64,000 bases of DNA from Pyrobaculum sp. WP30 (GCA_001189275.1 CP012158.1:1259704-1323703); one strand, 5' to 3'. Positions 1 through 9,014 are shown, numbered from the stretch's first letter. Notes: a model not told the origin generated them from the letters alone. Translations and numbers: made by a program.

Positions 1-1
1 C

Positions 2-346
2 CGGGAGGAGTTCGTCGCATATCTTAAGAAGAGGTACCCGGGGCTGAGGGACGGCGCCATAGTGACAATAGTGAGGTTTGGGAAGGTGGAGAAGGTGGAT
101 ATGCCCGAGGACCTCCAATATGGGGGTTTGACGCCGGTGGAAATTGCCGCCCTGGCTTTAAACAAGCTCAAGCTCACTAAGCGAGAGCAGGAGATACTGA
201 GGGCGGTGGTGGAGGCGGGGAGCTTGAGGAAGGCGGCGGTAAAGCTGTTTGGCACCATAGACAAGAGGGTTGCGATACGGCGGGTCCTGAGACGCGTGTT
301 GAAGAGACTCCATGGAGGCGTGGAGGGCGAGGCAGAGGGTAATTAA
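2..346 (+). CDS. Hypothetical protein with C-terminal helix-turn-helix-like region (5' end missing)
   Basis: The reading frame is open from the first bases of the window, so the gene begins upstream; 114 codons are visible before the stop. A GTG at 62 is the first in-window start but nothing marks it as the real one. The last 60 residues (LTKREQEILRAVVEAG followed by a run of Arg/Lys) look like a helix-turn-helix, the REQEIL part recalling LuxR-type recognition helices. The 3' end overlaps the radical SAM gene by 35 bases, which suggests co-transcription. I do not recognise the family; a DNA- or RNA-binding role is inference only. Confidence 0.6.
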   Translation, partial: REEFVAYLKKRYPGLRDGAIVTIVRFGKVEKVDMPEDLQYGGLTPVEIAALALNKLKLTKREQEILRAVVEAGSLRKAAVKLFGTIDKRVAIRRVLRRVLKRLHGGVEGEAEGN

Positions 347-1382
347 GACGCTGGAGGAGGAGCTCAGCGAAGAGGAGAGGAGAGAGGCCAGGCAAGATCA
401 CCACGCCAGGAGGCCGCCGCGGCCCTGCGGCATCACCATACACACCGGGGTAGGTTGTCCCTTGGCCTGCGCCTACTGCTACATCTACGACATGGGATTT
501 CCGGGCTCGGCCAAGCCCTACAAGCTATCTCCGCTTCAGCTGGCGTATGCAGTTGCCACAAACCCACACGTGGCCGTGGGGCCTTGGGGCACCCTCGTGG
601 CTGTGGGGTCTGTCACCGAGCCCTTCCTTCCGCAGACCAGAGAGCTAGCGCTGGGCTACATGAAGGCCATCGCCGCATATCTCGGCAACCCGCTACAGGT
701 CTCCACAAAGATGCCGCCGCCTCCTGAGCTCGCCGAGGTGCAGGGAGGTCTCGACGTGTTGATAAGCGTCACCGATCTCTCGGGCAAGCTGGAGCCCAGG
801 GCCCCGCCCCCCTTGGAGAGGCTGAGGGCGGGCGCCGAGCTTATCAAACGAGGCATCAGCGCCACGCTTTTTGTACGCCCCATTGTGCCTGGCGTTACTG
901 ATGGGGAGCTGACGCGGCTTTTGGCGCTGGCGGCGGAGTTGGGCTACAGGAGGGTCGTGTTCGGAACTCTACGCGTGACGAAGGGCATAGTCGCGCGGCT
1001 GAGGGCCTTCGGAGTAGACGTAGCCCCCTACGTACGTGAGTTGCATGAAAGACGGCAGACACCTATTAGATATCCTAAGGAGAAGTTCGCCGCCGTCGCT
1101 AGGCAGATGGGGTTTGAGGTTCTGCCGGCTTCCTGCGCAGCCAACGTAGTTGCGCACGGCCAGGCATGTGCATTGTGTGGCTGGGGTCCCTGCGGCGATG
1201 TCAAAAAACTTAAGGTGGACGTCCGCGACGTAGAGGAGTATCTAGAGACGCGTGGCTATAAGTCGGTGGAGGTGTCTGTAGTAGAAGGTTTGAAGATCCG
1301 CATAAATAAGCGGCTTAAGCCAATCGACAAGATATTTCTTGAACAAGCCACGCGTCTGCCTATTTCAGAACCTGCCCGCTAG
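312..1382 (+). CDS. Radical SAM protein, spore photoproduct lyase-like
   Basis: A 356-residue protein carrying the radical-SAM cluster motif CPLACAYC (C-x3-C-x2-C) near residue 50, which should bind a [4Fe-4S] cluster and S-adenosylmethionine. Downstream TKMPPPPELAEV and VFVRPIVPGVTD match the barrel strands of SplB-like archaeal proteins. A cluster of four cysteines near residues 275-295 (SCAAN, ACALCGWGPCG) could bind a second metal centre. The ATG at 312 lies inside the preceding gene; its 3' end overlaps the convergent nurA by 18 bases. Substrate unknown; DNA photoproduct repair is possible from family resemblance but not shown here. Confidence 0.75.
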   Translation: MEAWRARQRVIKTLEEELSEEERREARQDHHARRPPRPCGITIHTGVGCPLACAYCYIYDMGFPGSAKPYKLSPLQLAYAVATNPHVAVGPWGTLVAVGSVTEPFLPQTRELALGYMKAIAAYLGNPLQVSTKMPPPPELAEVQGGLDVLISVTDLSGKLEPRAPPPLERLRAGAELIKRGISATLFVRPIVPGVTDGELTRLLALAAELGYRRVVFGTLRVTKGIVARLRAFGVDVAPYVRELHERRQTPIRYPKEKFAAVARQMGFEVLPASCAANVVAHGQACALCGWGPCGDVKKLKVDVRDVEEYLETRGYKSVEVSVVEGLKIRINKRLKPIDKIFLEQATRLPISEPAR

Positions 1383-2531
1383 TCTCTTCTGCATGTTTGT
1401 AGGCCAGAGGAGGTGGGTGAGGGGCTCGGGAGTTTTCGAGAGAAGCGCCGTCAGCACCGCCTCGACGAAGTCGGGGCTGACCCTCACGTATTGATCCACG
1501 GCGTCCAGCACCTGCGGGTAGCCCGTCACCGACGACGTCGTGGAGGCTAGGTAGGACACTATCTCGTCCACGCCAAGGTTCCCCAAGTCCAGCACCTCCA
1601 CCCTCACTGCCACCTTGTGTCCATACGGCCTGTAGAAAACCACCTCGACATCGCCTAGGAGGCGGAGGTAGGGATGCTCGGAGGACTCCAGCACCCTCTT
1701 GAAGTTTATGTCGAACTCCCTAAGCCGTCTACACAGCCTCTCGCCCCTTGCGCTTAGCTTCGCTGGCTCGCCTCTGTAGCAACGCAGGATGGACTCCCTC
1801 TCGGAGCCGCCTTCGCAGTCTGCGTAATGTATAGCGACGTATCTGGGCAGGAGATCCCTCAGCTTGCCGAGGCTGAAGTACTCCCCGGTCCTCAGGAAGG
1901 TAGACGCCGCGATCTTGTCGTTGACGGGCAGACACCTGCCGGCGAGCACCGAGATGTACCTAGACCTCACCCTCTTGGCGACGCCGACTATGCTCGTCCT
2001 GCCTGCCGAGGCGGCCCTCAGCATGTTGTTGACCGCCTTGTTCACCTCCTCGTACTTCCCGCCCCTCACCGCCAAATTGAAGGGCAAAGGATGCAACGCT
2101 ATTTCGCCGTCTAGAACGAGGAGGTCCATCTTCTTCTCCCCCCTCAGCCTGGCCTCGAGAAGCCTTGTGGCCATACGCTTCTCCAACAGCGCCGAGAAGA
2201 GCGACACGTCCGCCTCCCTGGTGTCGCTGAAGAAGAGGGCGCCGGTTACGAACTTGTCCTGCAACCCGTCGCTCAGCCCCACGTAGCCGTAGGCCACCAC
2301 AGTGAAGACCCCACCGATGAGCTCAAGCGGCGGGGAGCCGTAGGAGGAGTCGACCGCATAGACGTTGAAGCTTCTAGATGCGCCTATCCGTCTGATCTCC
2401 ACCTTCTCCCTCAACGACGCGAGCTCCTCCACCACCCTGCGGAGCCGCATTATCTTCTCCGCGTGCCGCTCAACCTCATGCCTTACGGCAACCACCAAGT
2501 CGGGCTCAAGCCAGTAGTCTAACGTCTCCAC
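1365..2531 (-). CDS. nurA: NurA-type 5'-3' nuclease, HerA partner
   Basis: 388 residues, GTG start. The NurA fold is indicated by YAVDSSYG (Asp61) and LLVLDGE (Asp141, Glu143), acidic residues expected to hold the two catalytic metals, followed by SIVGVAKR and a late His in RPYGHKVAVR. NurA proteins are toroidal nucleases that resect double-strand-break ends when driven by the HerA translocase. The herA gene lies 22 bases upstream on the same strand, the classical archaeal pairing. Rad50 and Mre11, which often accompany the pair, are not in this window. A second, shorter NurA-like protein occurs at 56351-57097. Confidence 0.85.
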   Translation of the reverse strand: METLDYWLEPDLVVAVRHEVERHAEKIMRLRRVVEELASLREKVEIRRIGASRSFNVYAVDSSYGSPPLELIGGVFTVVAYGYVGLSDGLQDKFVTGALFFSDTREADVSLFSALLEKRMATRLLEARLRGEKKMDLLVLDGEIALHPLPFNLAVRGGKYEEVNKAVNNMLRAASAGRTSIVGVAKRVRSRYISVLAGRCLPVNDKIAASTFLRTGEYFSLGKLRDLLPRYVAIHYADCEGGSERESILRCYRGEPAKLSARGERLCRRLREFDINFKRVLESSEHPYLRLLGDVEVVFYRPYGHKVAVRVEVLDLGNLGVDEIVSYLASTTSSVTGYPQVLDAVDQYVRVSPDFVEAVLTALLSKTPEPLTHLLWPTNMQKRLAGRF

Positions 2532-2553
2532 GCAGCTATAAGAGATTCCCTAT

Positions 2554-3912
2554 TTAAGGAACCTCCTTCGTCTTGATCAAGATGGGCCGCCTGAGGGGGT
2601 TCATGAGGCCAGCGACGAAGAACTCCCTTGGTTGCAACTGCGCAAGGACGCTTTCGTTTATATCCGCCAGGTCTAGGTAGGTAGATATCTCCCTGATGTC
2701 GGTGGGGGCGGTCAGCCGGGAGAAGAATATGGTACCTAGATTCGCCCTTATGGAGGGGTCTATGTCGCCTACGATGCGTTGACTTGCTAGAATCATCGAG
2801 AGACCCCATTTGCGGCCTTCTCTCACTGTGGTCTCTATGGCGTCTTTGGAGATGGTCCAGGTCTGGGGGGCGTAGTTCTGCGCCTCGTCCACGACGAAGA
2901 CGATCTTAGCTTGGGTTTTCTCGCGCTTAACCTGTGCCCAAGCCGCCTCTATCACCGACGCCACGATGGCCTGCTTGACTGAGAGGTCCGTGTCGAAGCT
3001 GAGGTCTATGACCACCGGCGTCGCCTCTATGGAGAGTATGTCCTCCGGCGATTTTATGCGGCTGTTGAGCTCCTCGAAGAAGGAGCTGTTTACAAGCTGT
3101 TTCAGGTAGAGCTCCACCTTCTCTATGGTGGAGTCGCGGGCGTTGAGCCTCTTCATAACCCGCCTTAAATGGGCTATAAAGCCCTCCTTGGTCCACCTCC
3201 CCTCGTAGGTCATCGTTGCTATCTCTAGGTATTCTCCGTGGGTCTGCCACTGTAGTTGCGCCACCTTAGCGATCACCGATGCCAGGATGTTCGGCGGAAT
3301 CTTCACCTCCGTCGACTTCACCACCGTGTTGTAATACGGCGCGTAGTCCACGCCCGTGTGGTCAAACACCACCACCCTAAACCCCTTAGCCGCGAGCTCG
3401 TTGATAAGCGCCTTCACGAGCCTCGACTTGCCCATGCCCGTAGCTCCGAAGACCCCCACGTGGTGGGTGACGTATCTTACATCGAGGGGGAGGGCCCAGC
3501 CGGAGTACTTGTGGACGCCTACGTATATGTAGTCGCCTCGGAAGGCGTTCTCCAACGCAGAGGCGTCAAGCAGATACACCTTGGAGCCGGGCGTAACCAC
3601 ATTTGTGACCTCGCCTATCCTCCCCTCCCTAATCGCGACGTAGGGCTTCACGATCGCCGAGGTATACGGCAGAAGTATGCCGTAGTCCACCATCTCGGGC
3701 CTGTCCACATACGGGGTCCTCACCCTATCTCTCATCACGGGCTCCAGCTTCGTTATCCTGCGAAGAAAACCCACCACCACCTCCCCCGGGTTCTCCCTAT
3801 CTACAACGCCGACTAGCTGCTCCTCCACGGCGTGGCGCTCCGCCGAACGGTAGATCTGGACAGGTATAGAGCCTATGGTCGCGCCGCTCACCACGATGCC
3901 GAGCTCGGCCAT
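2554..3912 (-). CDS. herA: HerA-like hexameric DNA translocase ATPase
   Basis: 452 residues, ATG start. The N-terminal beta-rich part (about 1-110) is the HAS-barrel of HerA. Walker A GATGMGKS is at 156-163, Walker B IVFVVDEAQNY near 345, and an arginine-rich sensor region follows (TTVREGRKWGLSM, ASQR). Family members form hexameric rings that pump duplex DNA into NurA during end resection. It precedes nurA by 22 bases, so the two are almost certainly one operon. Length and motif spacing are normal for the family. Confidence 0.9.
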   Translation of the reverse strand: MAELGIVVSGATIGSIPVQIYRSAERHAVEEQLVGVVDRENPGEVVVGFLRRITKLEPVMRDRVRTPYVDRPEMVDYGILLPYTSAIVKPYVAIREGRIGEVTNVVTPGSKVYLLDASALENAFRGDYIYVGVHKYSGWALPLDVRYVTHHVGVFGATGMGKSRLVKALINELAAKGFRVVVFDHTGVDYAPYYNTVVKSTEVKIPPNILASVIAKVAQLQWQTHGEYLEIATMTYEGRWTKEGFIAHLRRVMKRLNARDSTIEKVELYLKQLVNSSFFEELNSRIKSPEDILSIEATPVVIDLSFDTDLSVKQAIVASVIEAAWAQVKREKTQAKIVFVVDEAQNYAPQTWTISKDAIETTVREGRKWGLSMILASQRIVGDIDPSIRANLGTIFFSRLTAPTDIREISTYLDLADINESVLAQLQPREFFVAGLMNPLRRPILIKTKEVP

Positions 3913-3926
3913 AGACGTCCGAACCC

Positions 3927-4559
3927 CTAGAGATAAATCTCTATCTCCACCTTGTCGCCGTCTCTTAGGCCTAGGACGTCCCGTAACTTGACGGACGCCA
4001 CCACCTCTATCACGTCTGTGGGGTGATGCGTGCGTTCAGGCATCACCACGGCGCCTTCAACACCTCTTATCCTGGCTCTGAAGGCCTTCACAGCTCCGTA
4101 GGTCCTCATGCCGTTGGTGAAGCCAGGTATCAATATGCCGGGCAGACTTTCCAGATACCTCCTATACGGCAGAGACTGCGGATCGAGCTTGACGTTTAAC
4201 GTGCCTGGATAAGGCACAAACCCAAGCAACTCCTCCATAACCCTCCTGTACCCCTCAAGCGATATGTAAAACGCGCCCTCGCCGAGGCCGCTGACCACGA
4301 CGCCCACCACCCTGATGGAGGCTATGTTGAAGTAGCTCAGCAGTTCCCTAAGCGCCGCGCTGAGGATGTCCCTCCCCCTCTGGCTCAGCTTAACCACGGG
4401 GCCCTCCTCCACGTATCCCCTCTCTCTTAGAGACCGCAGTATTTTGTAAAGCCCCTGCCGCGTCATGCACAACCTGCCCGCAGCCTCGGCGACCGGAAGC
4501 CCCTCCACTCTAGACAAGGCTAGGAGGTCCCCCACCAGCCTGCGATCAACGCACTCCAC
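3927..4559 (-). CDS. ribK: CTP-dependent riboflavin kinase with N-terminal winged helix
   Basis: 210 residues, GTG start. Residues 1-75 are a winged helix-turn-helix (AAGRLCMTRQGLYKILRSL). Residues 85-210 are the archaeal DUF120 kinase domain: GLGEGAFYISLEGY, FVPYPGTLNVKL, and a C-terminal RTHHPTDVIEVVA segment. The family makes FMN from riboflavin using CTP rather than ATP. The HTH fusion is common in crenarchaea and may let the enzyme or a processed form regulate flavin genes, but no operator was identified. The next gene on the strand is a class II aldolase 9 bases upstream. Confidence 0.88.
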   Translation of the reverse strand: MECVDRRLVGDLLALSRVEGLPVAEAAGRLCMTRQGLYKILRSLRERGYVEEGPVVKLSQRGRDILSAALRELLSYFNIASIRVVGVVVSGLGEGAFYISLEGYRRVMEELLGFVPYPGTLNVKLDPQSLPYRRYLESLPGILIPGFTNGMRTYGAVKAFRARIRGVEGAVVMPERTHHPTDVIEVVASVKLRDVLGLRDGDKVEIEIYL

Positions 4560-4568
4560 ACAGCTGAT

Positions 4569-5138
4569 TCAACCCCTTTTTATAGCTGATAGGACAGCGG
4601 CGTAGAAAGTCGCATTCGCCAGATCTGCGACGACCTCTATCCGGTTCACCGCCTCCGCCAGGTCTCTTCCCACAGCGACGAGGCCGTGCCGCTTGAGGAC
4701 GGCGACGTTGCTCCTCTCAAGAGCCGACGCGACAGCCTCGGCGAGCTCGGCCGTGCCCGGCTGTATATACGGCACTACGGCGATGCCGGAGCCCAGATAC
4801 GCCTCCGTCTCCGAAAGAACAGAGGGGTCAATCCCATCGGCCAGCACCGTGGGCAACACGTCGTGTGTGTGCACCACGGCGCCCACGTCAGGCCTCCTCT
4901 TGTAGATCGCCACGTGCATGCGCCACTCGCTCGTGGGCTTCAAAAAACCGCGTAGCACCCTGCCCTCTAGGTCTATCCACGCCAGCTCCTCCGGCGTGAG
5001 AAAGGGCTTGGGGCGGCTGGTAGGTGTGATCAGAACCTCGCCGCCGACACGCATCGAGACGTTGCCCGATAGCAACGTGAGGTGGCCCCTGTGGTACAGG
5101 AGGTGGACGTATTTGAGAAACTCTGCCTCTGTGGACAT
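4569..5138 (-). CDS. Class II aldolase (FucA/AraD family)
   Basis: 189 residues, ATG start. Conserved class II aldolase elements: LLSGNVSMRV near residue 22, PTSRPKPFLTPEEL, the first zinc-ligand pair VVHTHDV near 92, and the second histidine in KRHGLVAVG near 150. Glu in LSETEAYLG is the likely catalytic acid. Members cleave sugar phosphates such as L-fuculose-1-phosphate with Zn2+. The ribK neighbour is 9 bases away and the reductase gene is 6 bases away, so all three probably share a transcript. Exact substrate cannot be read from sequence. Confidence 0.85.
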   Translation of the reverse strand: MSTEAEFLKYVHLLYHRGHLTLLSGNVSMRVGGEVLITPTSRPKPFLTPEELAWIDLEGRVLRGFLKPTSEWRMHVAIYKRRPDVGAVVHTHDVLPTVLADGIDPSVLSETEAYLGSGIAVVPYIQPGTAELAEAVASALERSNVAVLKRHGLVAVGRDLAEAVNRIEVVADLANATFYAAVLSAIKRG

Positions 5139-5144
5139 GCCGGT

Positions 5145-6506
5145 TTAAGCCGCCGGCAGGGGGCCCAGCCCTATCTTCTCCCTATATTCGTTGTACTTAG
5201 CCACAACCTGGGCATGCCACCGCTCCAGCCCGGACCTGTCTGAGGGGTAGGCGAGGTATAAATCGCCGATCTCCTTGGCGTATTGAATCGACGTGCTGAG
5301 CTTCCTAAGCAGGCCAGGTCTGCCGATGAACTGCATCATTACCCTGAACTTGTCTGTGAGCGATATGTTTGTGCCCTTGGCGGCTAGGTGGTAGATCTCG
5401 TCTTCCGTAAGGATTTTACGAGACAGGCCGAAGTTTAGGTCGTCGTTGTCTAGCGTCTGGAGCATCAGCCTAAGGACATCCAGCTGCGCCTGTCTGTAGC
5501 CCCACTCCTTCATGTAGAGCAGGTTGTATTCCCACAGCGTCTTTTCGGAGAAGTCCCCGACCTCAAACGCCTTTGTGATGACCTTGGAGGAGAGCTCGGC
5601 TGAAAGCAAGGCCTGTCCTATCCCGCCACCGTGGATGGGGTTCACGGCGGCGGCCGCATCTCCAAGCGCGACTATGCCGTTGCCCACGAGCGACTTAAGC
5701 GGCCTCCTCGTCGGTATGAAGCCGCCGCCTATGTGGTACTTGCTCTTAACCCTGAACCTTGGTAGGATGTACTGGTCGTAGTTTGTGCGGGGGTTCTGCT
5801 TCAGCACGCCCCATATGCCGAGCCCAACGTTTAGCATGGTGGCGTTGCGGGGGAAGATCCACCAGTAGCCGCCGGGCGCCACCGTCATGTCGAGATATAT
5901 CTTGATGTACTGGGGGTTCTCCAGCGGCTCCTCCACGTATAAGATCTCCCTATAGGCGTGGGAGACGTCCTCCGGGTGCAACGGCTCCGAGATGAGCCAC
6001 CCCAGCAACTTCGTCCTCAGAACCGCGGCCGAACCCGACGAGTCGATCACCACCTTGGCCCTGAACTCCTTGGCGGCGCCGGTCCGCCTCTCCACGGCCT
6101 TTACGCCGACCACCGAGCCGTTTTCCACTATCGGGCTTGTGGCGGTGTGGCCCTCGTAGAGCGCCGCGCCAGCCCTCACCGCCTCCTCCACTAGCCACTT
6201 GCCCCACCCGAACCTGTCGAGCACGTAGCCCTCCCCCCGGATCAACAACCTAGTTCTTTCGTCTGGGCTTATCAGCTCCACGCCTTCGATCCTGTTCTGA
6301 AACACCTTGGGGTTCGGCGTGATGTGGCGGGACATCCTCTCGACGTGATGCAAGCCCAAGCCGTCGCCGCAGGTCTTGACGCCTATTTCGCCCCCGCTCT
6401 TGGACTCGAGGAGCGCCACCTTGAACCCCGCCTTAGCTAAGAGGTAAGAGGCATACGCGCCGGCGGTGCCGGCACCTGCCACCACCACGTCGAATCTTTC
6501 AGACAT
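5145..6506 (-). CDS. FAD-dependent geranylgeranyl reductase (archaeal lipid saturation)
   Basis: 453 residues, ATG start. The N-terminus has the Rossmann FAD fingerprint VVVAGAGTAGAYASY, then KTCGDGLG, the family cysteine motif. APGGYWWIFPR near 245 matches the substrate-cavity PxxYxWxFP signature, and VALGDAAAAVNPIHGGG near 300 is the second FAD contact. Family members reduce the geranylgeranyl chains of digeranylgeranylglycerophospholipids to phytanyl chains at the membrane face. This is the last class of step in archaeal lipid synthesis, and several earlier isoprenoid genes lie in the same window. Confidence 0.87.
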   Translation of the reverse strand: MSERFDVVVAGAGTAGAYASYLLAKAGFKVALLESKSGGEIGVKTCGDGLGLHHVERMSRHITPNPKVFQNRIEGVELISPDERTRLLIRGEGYVLDRFGWGKWLVEEAVRAGAALYEGHTATSPIVENGSVVGVKAVERRTGAAKEFRAKVVIDSSGSAAVLRTKLLGWLISEPLHPEDVSHAYREILYVEEPLENPQYIKIYLDMTVAPGGYWWIFPRNATMLNVGLGIWGVLKQNPRTNYDQYILPRFRVKSKYHIGGGFIPTRRPLKSLVGNGIVALGDAAAAVNPIHGGGIGQALLSAELSSKVITKAFEVGDFSEKTLWEYNLLYMKEWGYRQAQLDVLRLMLQTLDNDDLNFGLSRKILTEDEIYHLAAKGTNISLTDKFRVMMQFIGRPGLLRKLSTSIQYAKEIGDLYLAYPSDRSGLERWHAQVVAKYNEYREKIGLGPLPAA

Positions 6507-6537
6507 GAAAAACCTCGGAAATGTCCATTAAAAAATG

Positions 6538-7215
6538 TTAGATCTTTAAGACGTCGCCCGGCTTCATTATGTACACCTTAGACCTCGAAACCGCCTCGAC
6601 GCGTGCCTTGAAATCCTCCGGATCTTGTTTAATCAGCGGGAAGGTGTTGTAATGTATCGGCACCACCCTCCGCGGCCTCAAGAACTGCGTGGCTATGGCT
6701 GCCTCGCGCGGACCCATGGTGAAGACGCTACCGATGGGGAGGAGGGCCACGTCTATGTCGTATAGCTCCGCGATGAGCTCCATGTCTCTAAACAACGCGG
6801 TGTCGCCCGCGTGGTACACTGTGCCCTCGGGGGTCGCTATGACGAAGCCGGAGGGCGCGCCTCTGTTGGCTGTGTGAAGCGCAGGCGTCATGTAGATCTC
6901 GACGCCGTCTCCCAGCTTGATCGTGCCGCCTATGTTCATGGGCATCGTCTGGGCCTCCGGGATGCCCTTCTCCGCCACCTCCAGCGTCAGCTCAAAGGTG
7001 CCGACTATGGGGGCCCCCGTGGCCTTTGCGATGTCTACAGATTCGCCTAGGTGGTCGAAGTGGTCATGTGTGATTAGTATGTGTGTGGGCTTTGCGTTTA
7101 TGACGTCTTGAGGAGCCGCCGGGGAGAGAGGGTTGGAGATCCAGGGATCTATCAGCAACTTCGCGCCTCCCGTATCCACCATAAACGCCGCATGTCCGTA
7201 CCATCTGATCTGCAT
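6538..7215 (-). CDS. Metal-dependent hydrolase, UPF0173/beta-lactamase fold
   Basis: The frame is open to 7356, but I choose the ATG at 7215 because MQIRWYGHAAF is where UPF0173 proteins normally begin and because the longer form would overlap the next gene by 106 bases. The resulting 225-residue protein has the metallo-beta-lactamase signature ITHDHFDHLG, a third metal histidine in YHAGDTALF and a last one in VVPIHYNTFP. It should bind two metals and hydrolyse an ester or phosphodiester; the natural substrate is not known for this family. Confidence 0.85.
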   Translation of the reverse strand: MQIRWYGHAAFMVDTGGAKLLIDPWISNPLSPAAPQDVINAKPTHILITHDHFDHLGESVDIAKATGAPIVGTFELTLEVAEKGIPEAQTMPMNIGGTIKLGDGVEIYMTPALHTANRGAPSGFVIATPEGTVYHAGDTALFRDMELIAELYDIDVALLPIGSVFTMGPREAAIATQFLRPRRVVPIHYNTFPLIKQDPEDFKARVEAVSRSKVYIMKPGDVLKI

Positions 7216-7250
7216 ATGCCGCAGTGATCTGGTGGTTATAACATTTCCGC

Positions 7251-7484
7251 CTACTTCCTCTTGAGGTCGAGCCGTAACGCGCGGGCGTGCGGCGCGTATA
7301 TCTTCACTGAGAAGCTCCTCTCCAGTTCTTTTACCAGCTCCGCCAACGCCCTCCACTCAATGGGCTTCACGAGATATATCTTCACGTGGTAGGTGTCTGT
7401 GGCTGGCGTGTAGCTGTACTTGACATATTTCACAGATCCGGCGCCCAGCCTCTTCGCCATCTCGGCGATTTTTCCAAGCTCCAC
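7251..7484 (-). CDS. Small conserved-looking protein, 77 residues
   Basis: GTG start, 77 residues. Predicted pattern is helix, beta strand, strand, helix, strand (EIAEMAKRLGAGSV, YVKYSYTP, YHVKIYLVKP, LAELVKELERSF, VKIYAPHA), a compact alpha/beta fold with basic C-terminus. It sits 20 bases downstream of hjc on the same strand and codon use matches neighbours, so it is probably real. I do not recognise the family. Confidence 0.6.
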   Translation of the reverse strand: MELGKIAEMAKRLGAGSVKYVKYSYTPATDTYHVKIYLVKPIEWRALAELVKELERSFSVKIYAPHARALRLDLKRK

Positions 7485-7504
7485 AGACGCGGTAAATTGT
7501 CAAT

Positions 7505-7906
7505 TTAAAAATACTGGTCTATCTTTGCCGAGAGGAGGGACTCCATGAAGGCCCTGAGCTCCACGGCCTTCTCGTACTCCTCCCTGCCCACCCGCTCGGC
7601 CGCGTCTAGCACCTTCCAAGGCTCTCTGCCGTATTTCACGAGGATATATGCCCTCCCCCCCGCCCTCTCCGCAAAGGCGATGAGCTTCTCCAGCTTATCC
7701 GTCTCGATTTTTATGGGGGCGTATCTAGACCTGTATTTCACCTCAAACACCAGGACCCGCCCTCTGCATATGGCGACTACGTCAGGGACGTATCTCTTCC
7801 TGACTCCGCCGCCCGACGAGCAACCTCTCAAAACGGCGCATCCCCTCTCCCAGAAGAAGTTGGCCAGTTCTCTCTCCTTCGCCGAGCCCTTGCGTTTCAC
7901 GCTCAT
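7505..7906 (-). CDS. hjc: Holliday junction resolvase Hjc
   Basis: 133 residues, ATG start. The archaeal resolvase nuclease core is complete: GSAKERELANFF (Glu11), VPDVVAI (Asp42) and FEVKYRS (Glu55, Lys57), the restriction-endonuclease-like catalytic set. Basic residues at the N-terminus would contact the four-way junction. Hjc cuts Holliday junctions symmetrically as a homodimer during recombination and fork repair. Its ATG overlaps the stop of the upstream 162-residue gene by 4 bases, so the two are translationally coupled. Confidence 0.92.
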   Translation of the reverse strand: MSVKRKGSAKERELANFFWERGCAVLRGCSSGGGVRKRYVPDVVAICRGRVLVFEVKYRSRYAPIKIETDKLEKLIAFAERAGGRAYILVKYGREPWKVLDAAERVGREEYEKAVELRAFMESLLSAKIDQYF

Positions 7907-8391
7907 AGCACCTCCACCTCCCTGTACCAGTTACACAGCAGCCTCTCGGCTACGTCGCACCGCACACAGTCGCATCTCAGCTCGCCCTTTACGGCGAGCT
8001 CCACCGCCCGGGGGTCGAAGCCCCTCGCGTCGAGGAGGATGCCGTCGACGGTCTTGCCCACCAGCGCGCGGAGGTCGTGCCGGTTTTTCACGTAGTAAAC
8101 CGCCGGACCCCGGTACTCGGCGGCTGGGTATATCGGTATTACGCCCCTTCTCCTTAGGGGCAAGCCCCAGACGTAGATTGTGAGGTCAGCCCTAAGTTCT
8201 CTGGCGAGGGATATCCACAGCCTGCTCCTGGTCTTCAGCACGACTCCGCGGCTGGCTTTCCGCAGGGCGCTGTGAAGACACTGGAGGTCCTCGCCGACGA
8301 GGGGGATCACCCTGGCGTCGAAGCTTTCACATGTAGGTATCACTTGGGGGAGGTCCACGTCTGTGAATTTTTCGTCATATAGGAGGATCAC
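7903..8391 (-). CDS. Uncharacterised protein between tbp and hjc
   Basis: 162 residues, GTG start, overlapping tbp by 4 bases upstream and hjc by 4 bases downstream, so it is a middle gene of a tbp-X-hjc operon. The sequence shows alternating strands and helices (RVIPLVGEDLQ, GVVLKTRSRLW, DLTIYVWGLP) and a C-terminal cysteine group (LRCDCVRCDVAERLLCNW) that may bind zinc or an Fe-S cluster. The family is not recognised. Neighbours suggest a role in transcription or DNA repair, which is only a guess. Confidence 0.7.
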   Translation of the reverse strand: MILLYDEKFTDVDLPQVIPTCESFDARVIPLVGEDLQCLHSALRKASRGVVLKTRSRLWISLARELRADLTIYVWGLPLRRRGVIPIYPAAEYRGPAVYYVKNRHDLRALVGKTVDGILLDARGFDPRAVELAVKGELRCDCVRCDVAERLLCNWYREVEVL

Positions 8392-8993
8392 AACTCCTCT
8401 TCGAATTCTTCTCCTAGTTCCTCTTCGCCGCCTTCCTCGACGTATAACACGCCGAGTTCCTTGAGCTGGTTATACAGCTTCTGAACAGCGGACGCCACGT
8501 CTTTCTCCGACTTGGCGCCTGTGCATACTATCTTGCCTGAGCCGAATATCAGGATAACAACACGTGGGGAGGACATCCTGTATATCAAGCCGGGGAACTG
8601 CTCAGGCTCGTACATCGCGTTTTCAAGCATTAGCACCGCCTGTTCTAGGTCTACCTCGGCGTGGAGGTTGCCGCTGGCCACTATGTTCTGTATCTGCACC
8701 TCGGGGTCGAAGGGGACCTCGGCCCCGTGGTCTCTGAGCAACTTTACCAAGGCCCTCACGGCGTTTTTGAGATCCTCCTCGTTCTTGGCCCCAGTAGCCA
8801 CCATCTTGCCCGTGCGGAAGATCAACGCGGAGATTCTGGGCTTAGTGAGGCGGAGTATTAAGCCGGGGAACTGGTCGGGGTTGTACTCGGCCATAGTCAG
8901 CCTCTCGGCGAGTCTCTCCAAGTCGAGCTCCACCCCCAGATTCACAGTGGCCACGATGTTCTCAATGCGATATGCGGGTCCGCTGGAAGACAT
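8388..8993 (-). CDS. tbp: TATA-box-binding protein (TBP)
   Basis: I choose the ATG at 8993 because a TATA box lies about 25 nt upstream; the frame is open to 9089. The 201-residue product contains the two TBP direct repeats, each with NIVA, PxQFPGLI, a central beta region and GKxVxTGAKxExD, at about residues 10-85 and 100-176. The repeat halves form the DNA saddle that bends TATA elements and recruits TFB. The tail is strongly acidic (GGEEELGEEFEEEL), as in other archaeal TBPs. Divergent from the S25e gene. Confidence 0.96.
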   Translation of the reverse strand: MSSSGPAYRIENIVATVNLGVELDLERLAERLTMAEYNPDQFPGLILRLTKPRISALIFRTGKMVATGAKNEEDLKNAVRALVKLLRDHGAEVPFDPEVQIQNIVASGNLHAEVDLEQAVLMLENAMYEPEQFPGLIYRMSSPRVVILIFGSGKIVCTGAKSEKDVASAVQKLYNQLKELGVLYVEEGGEEELGEEFEEEL

Positions 8994-9014
8994 ATGACAG
9001 TTTATAAACCCGTA

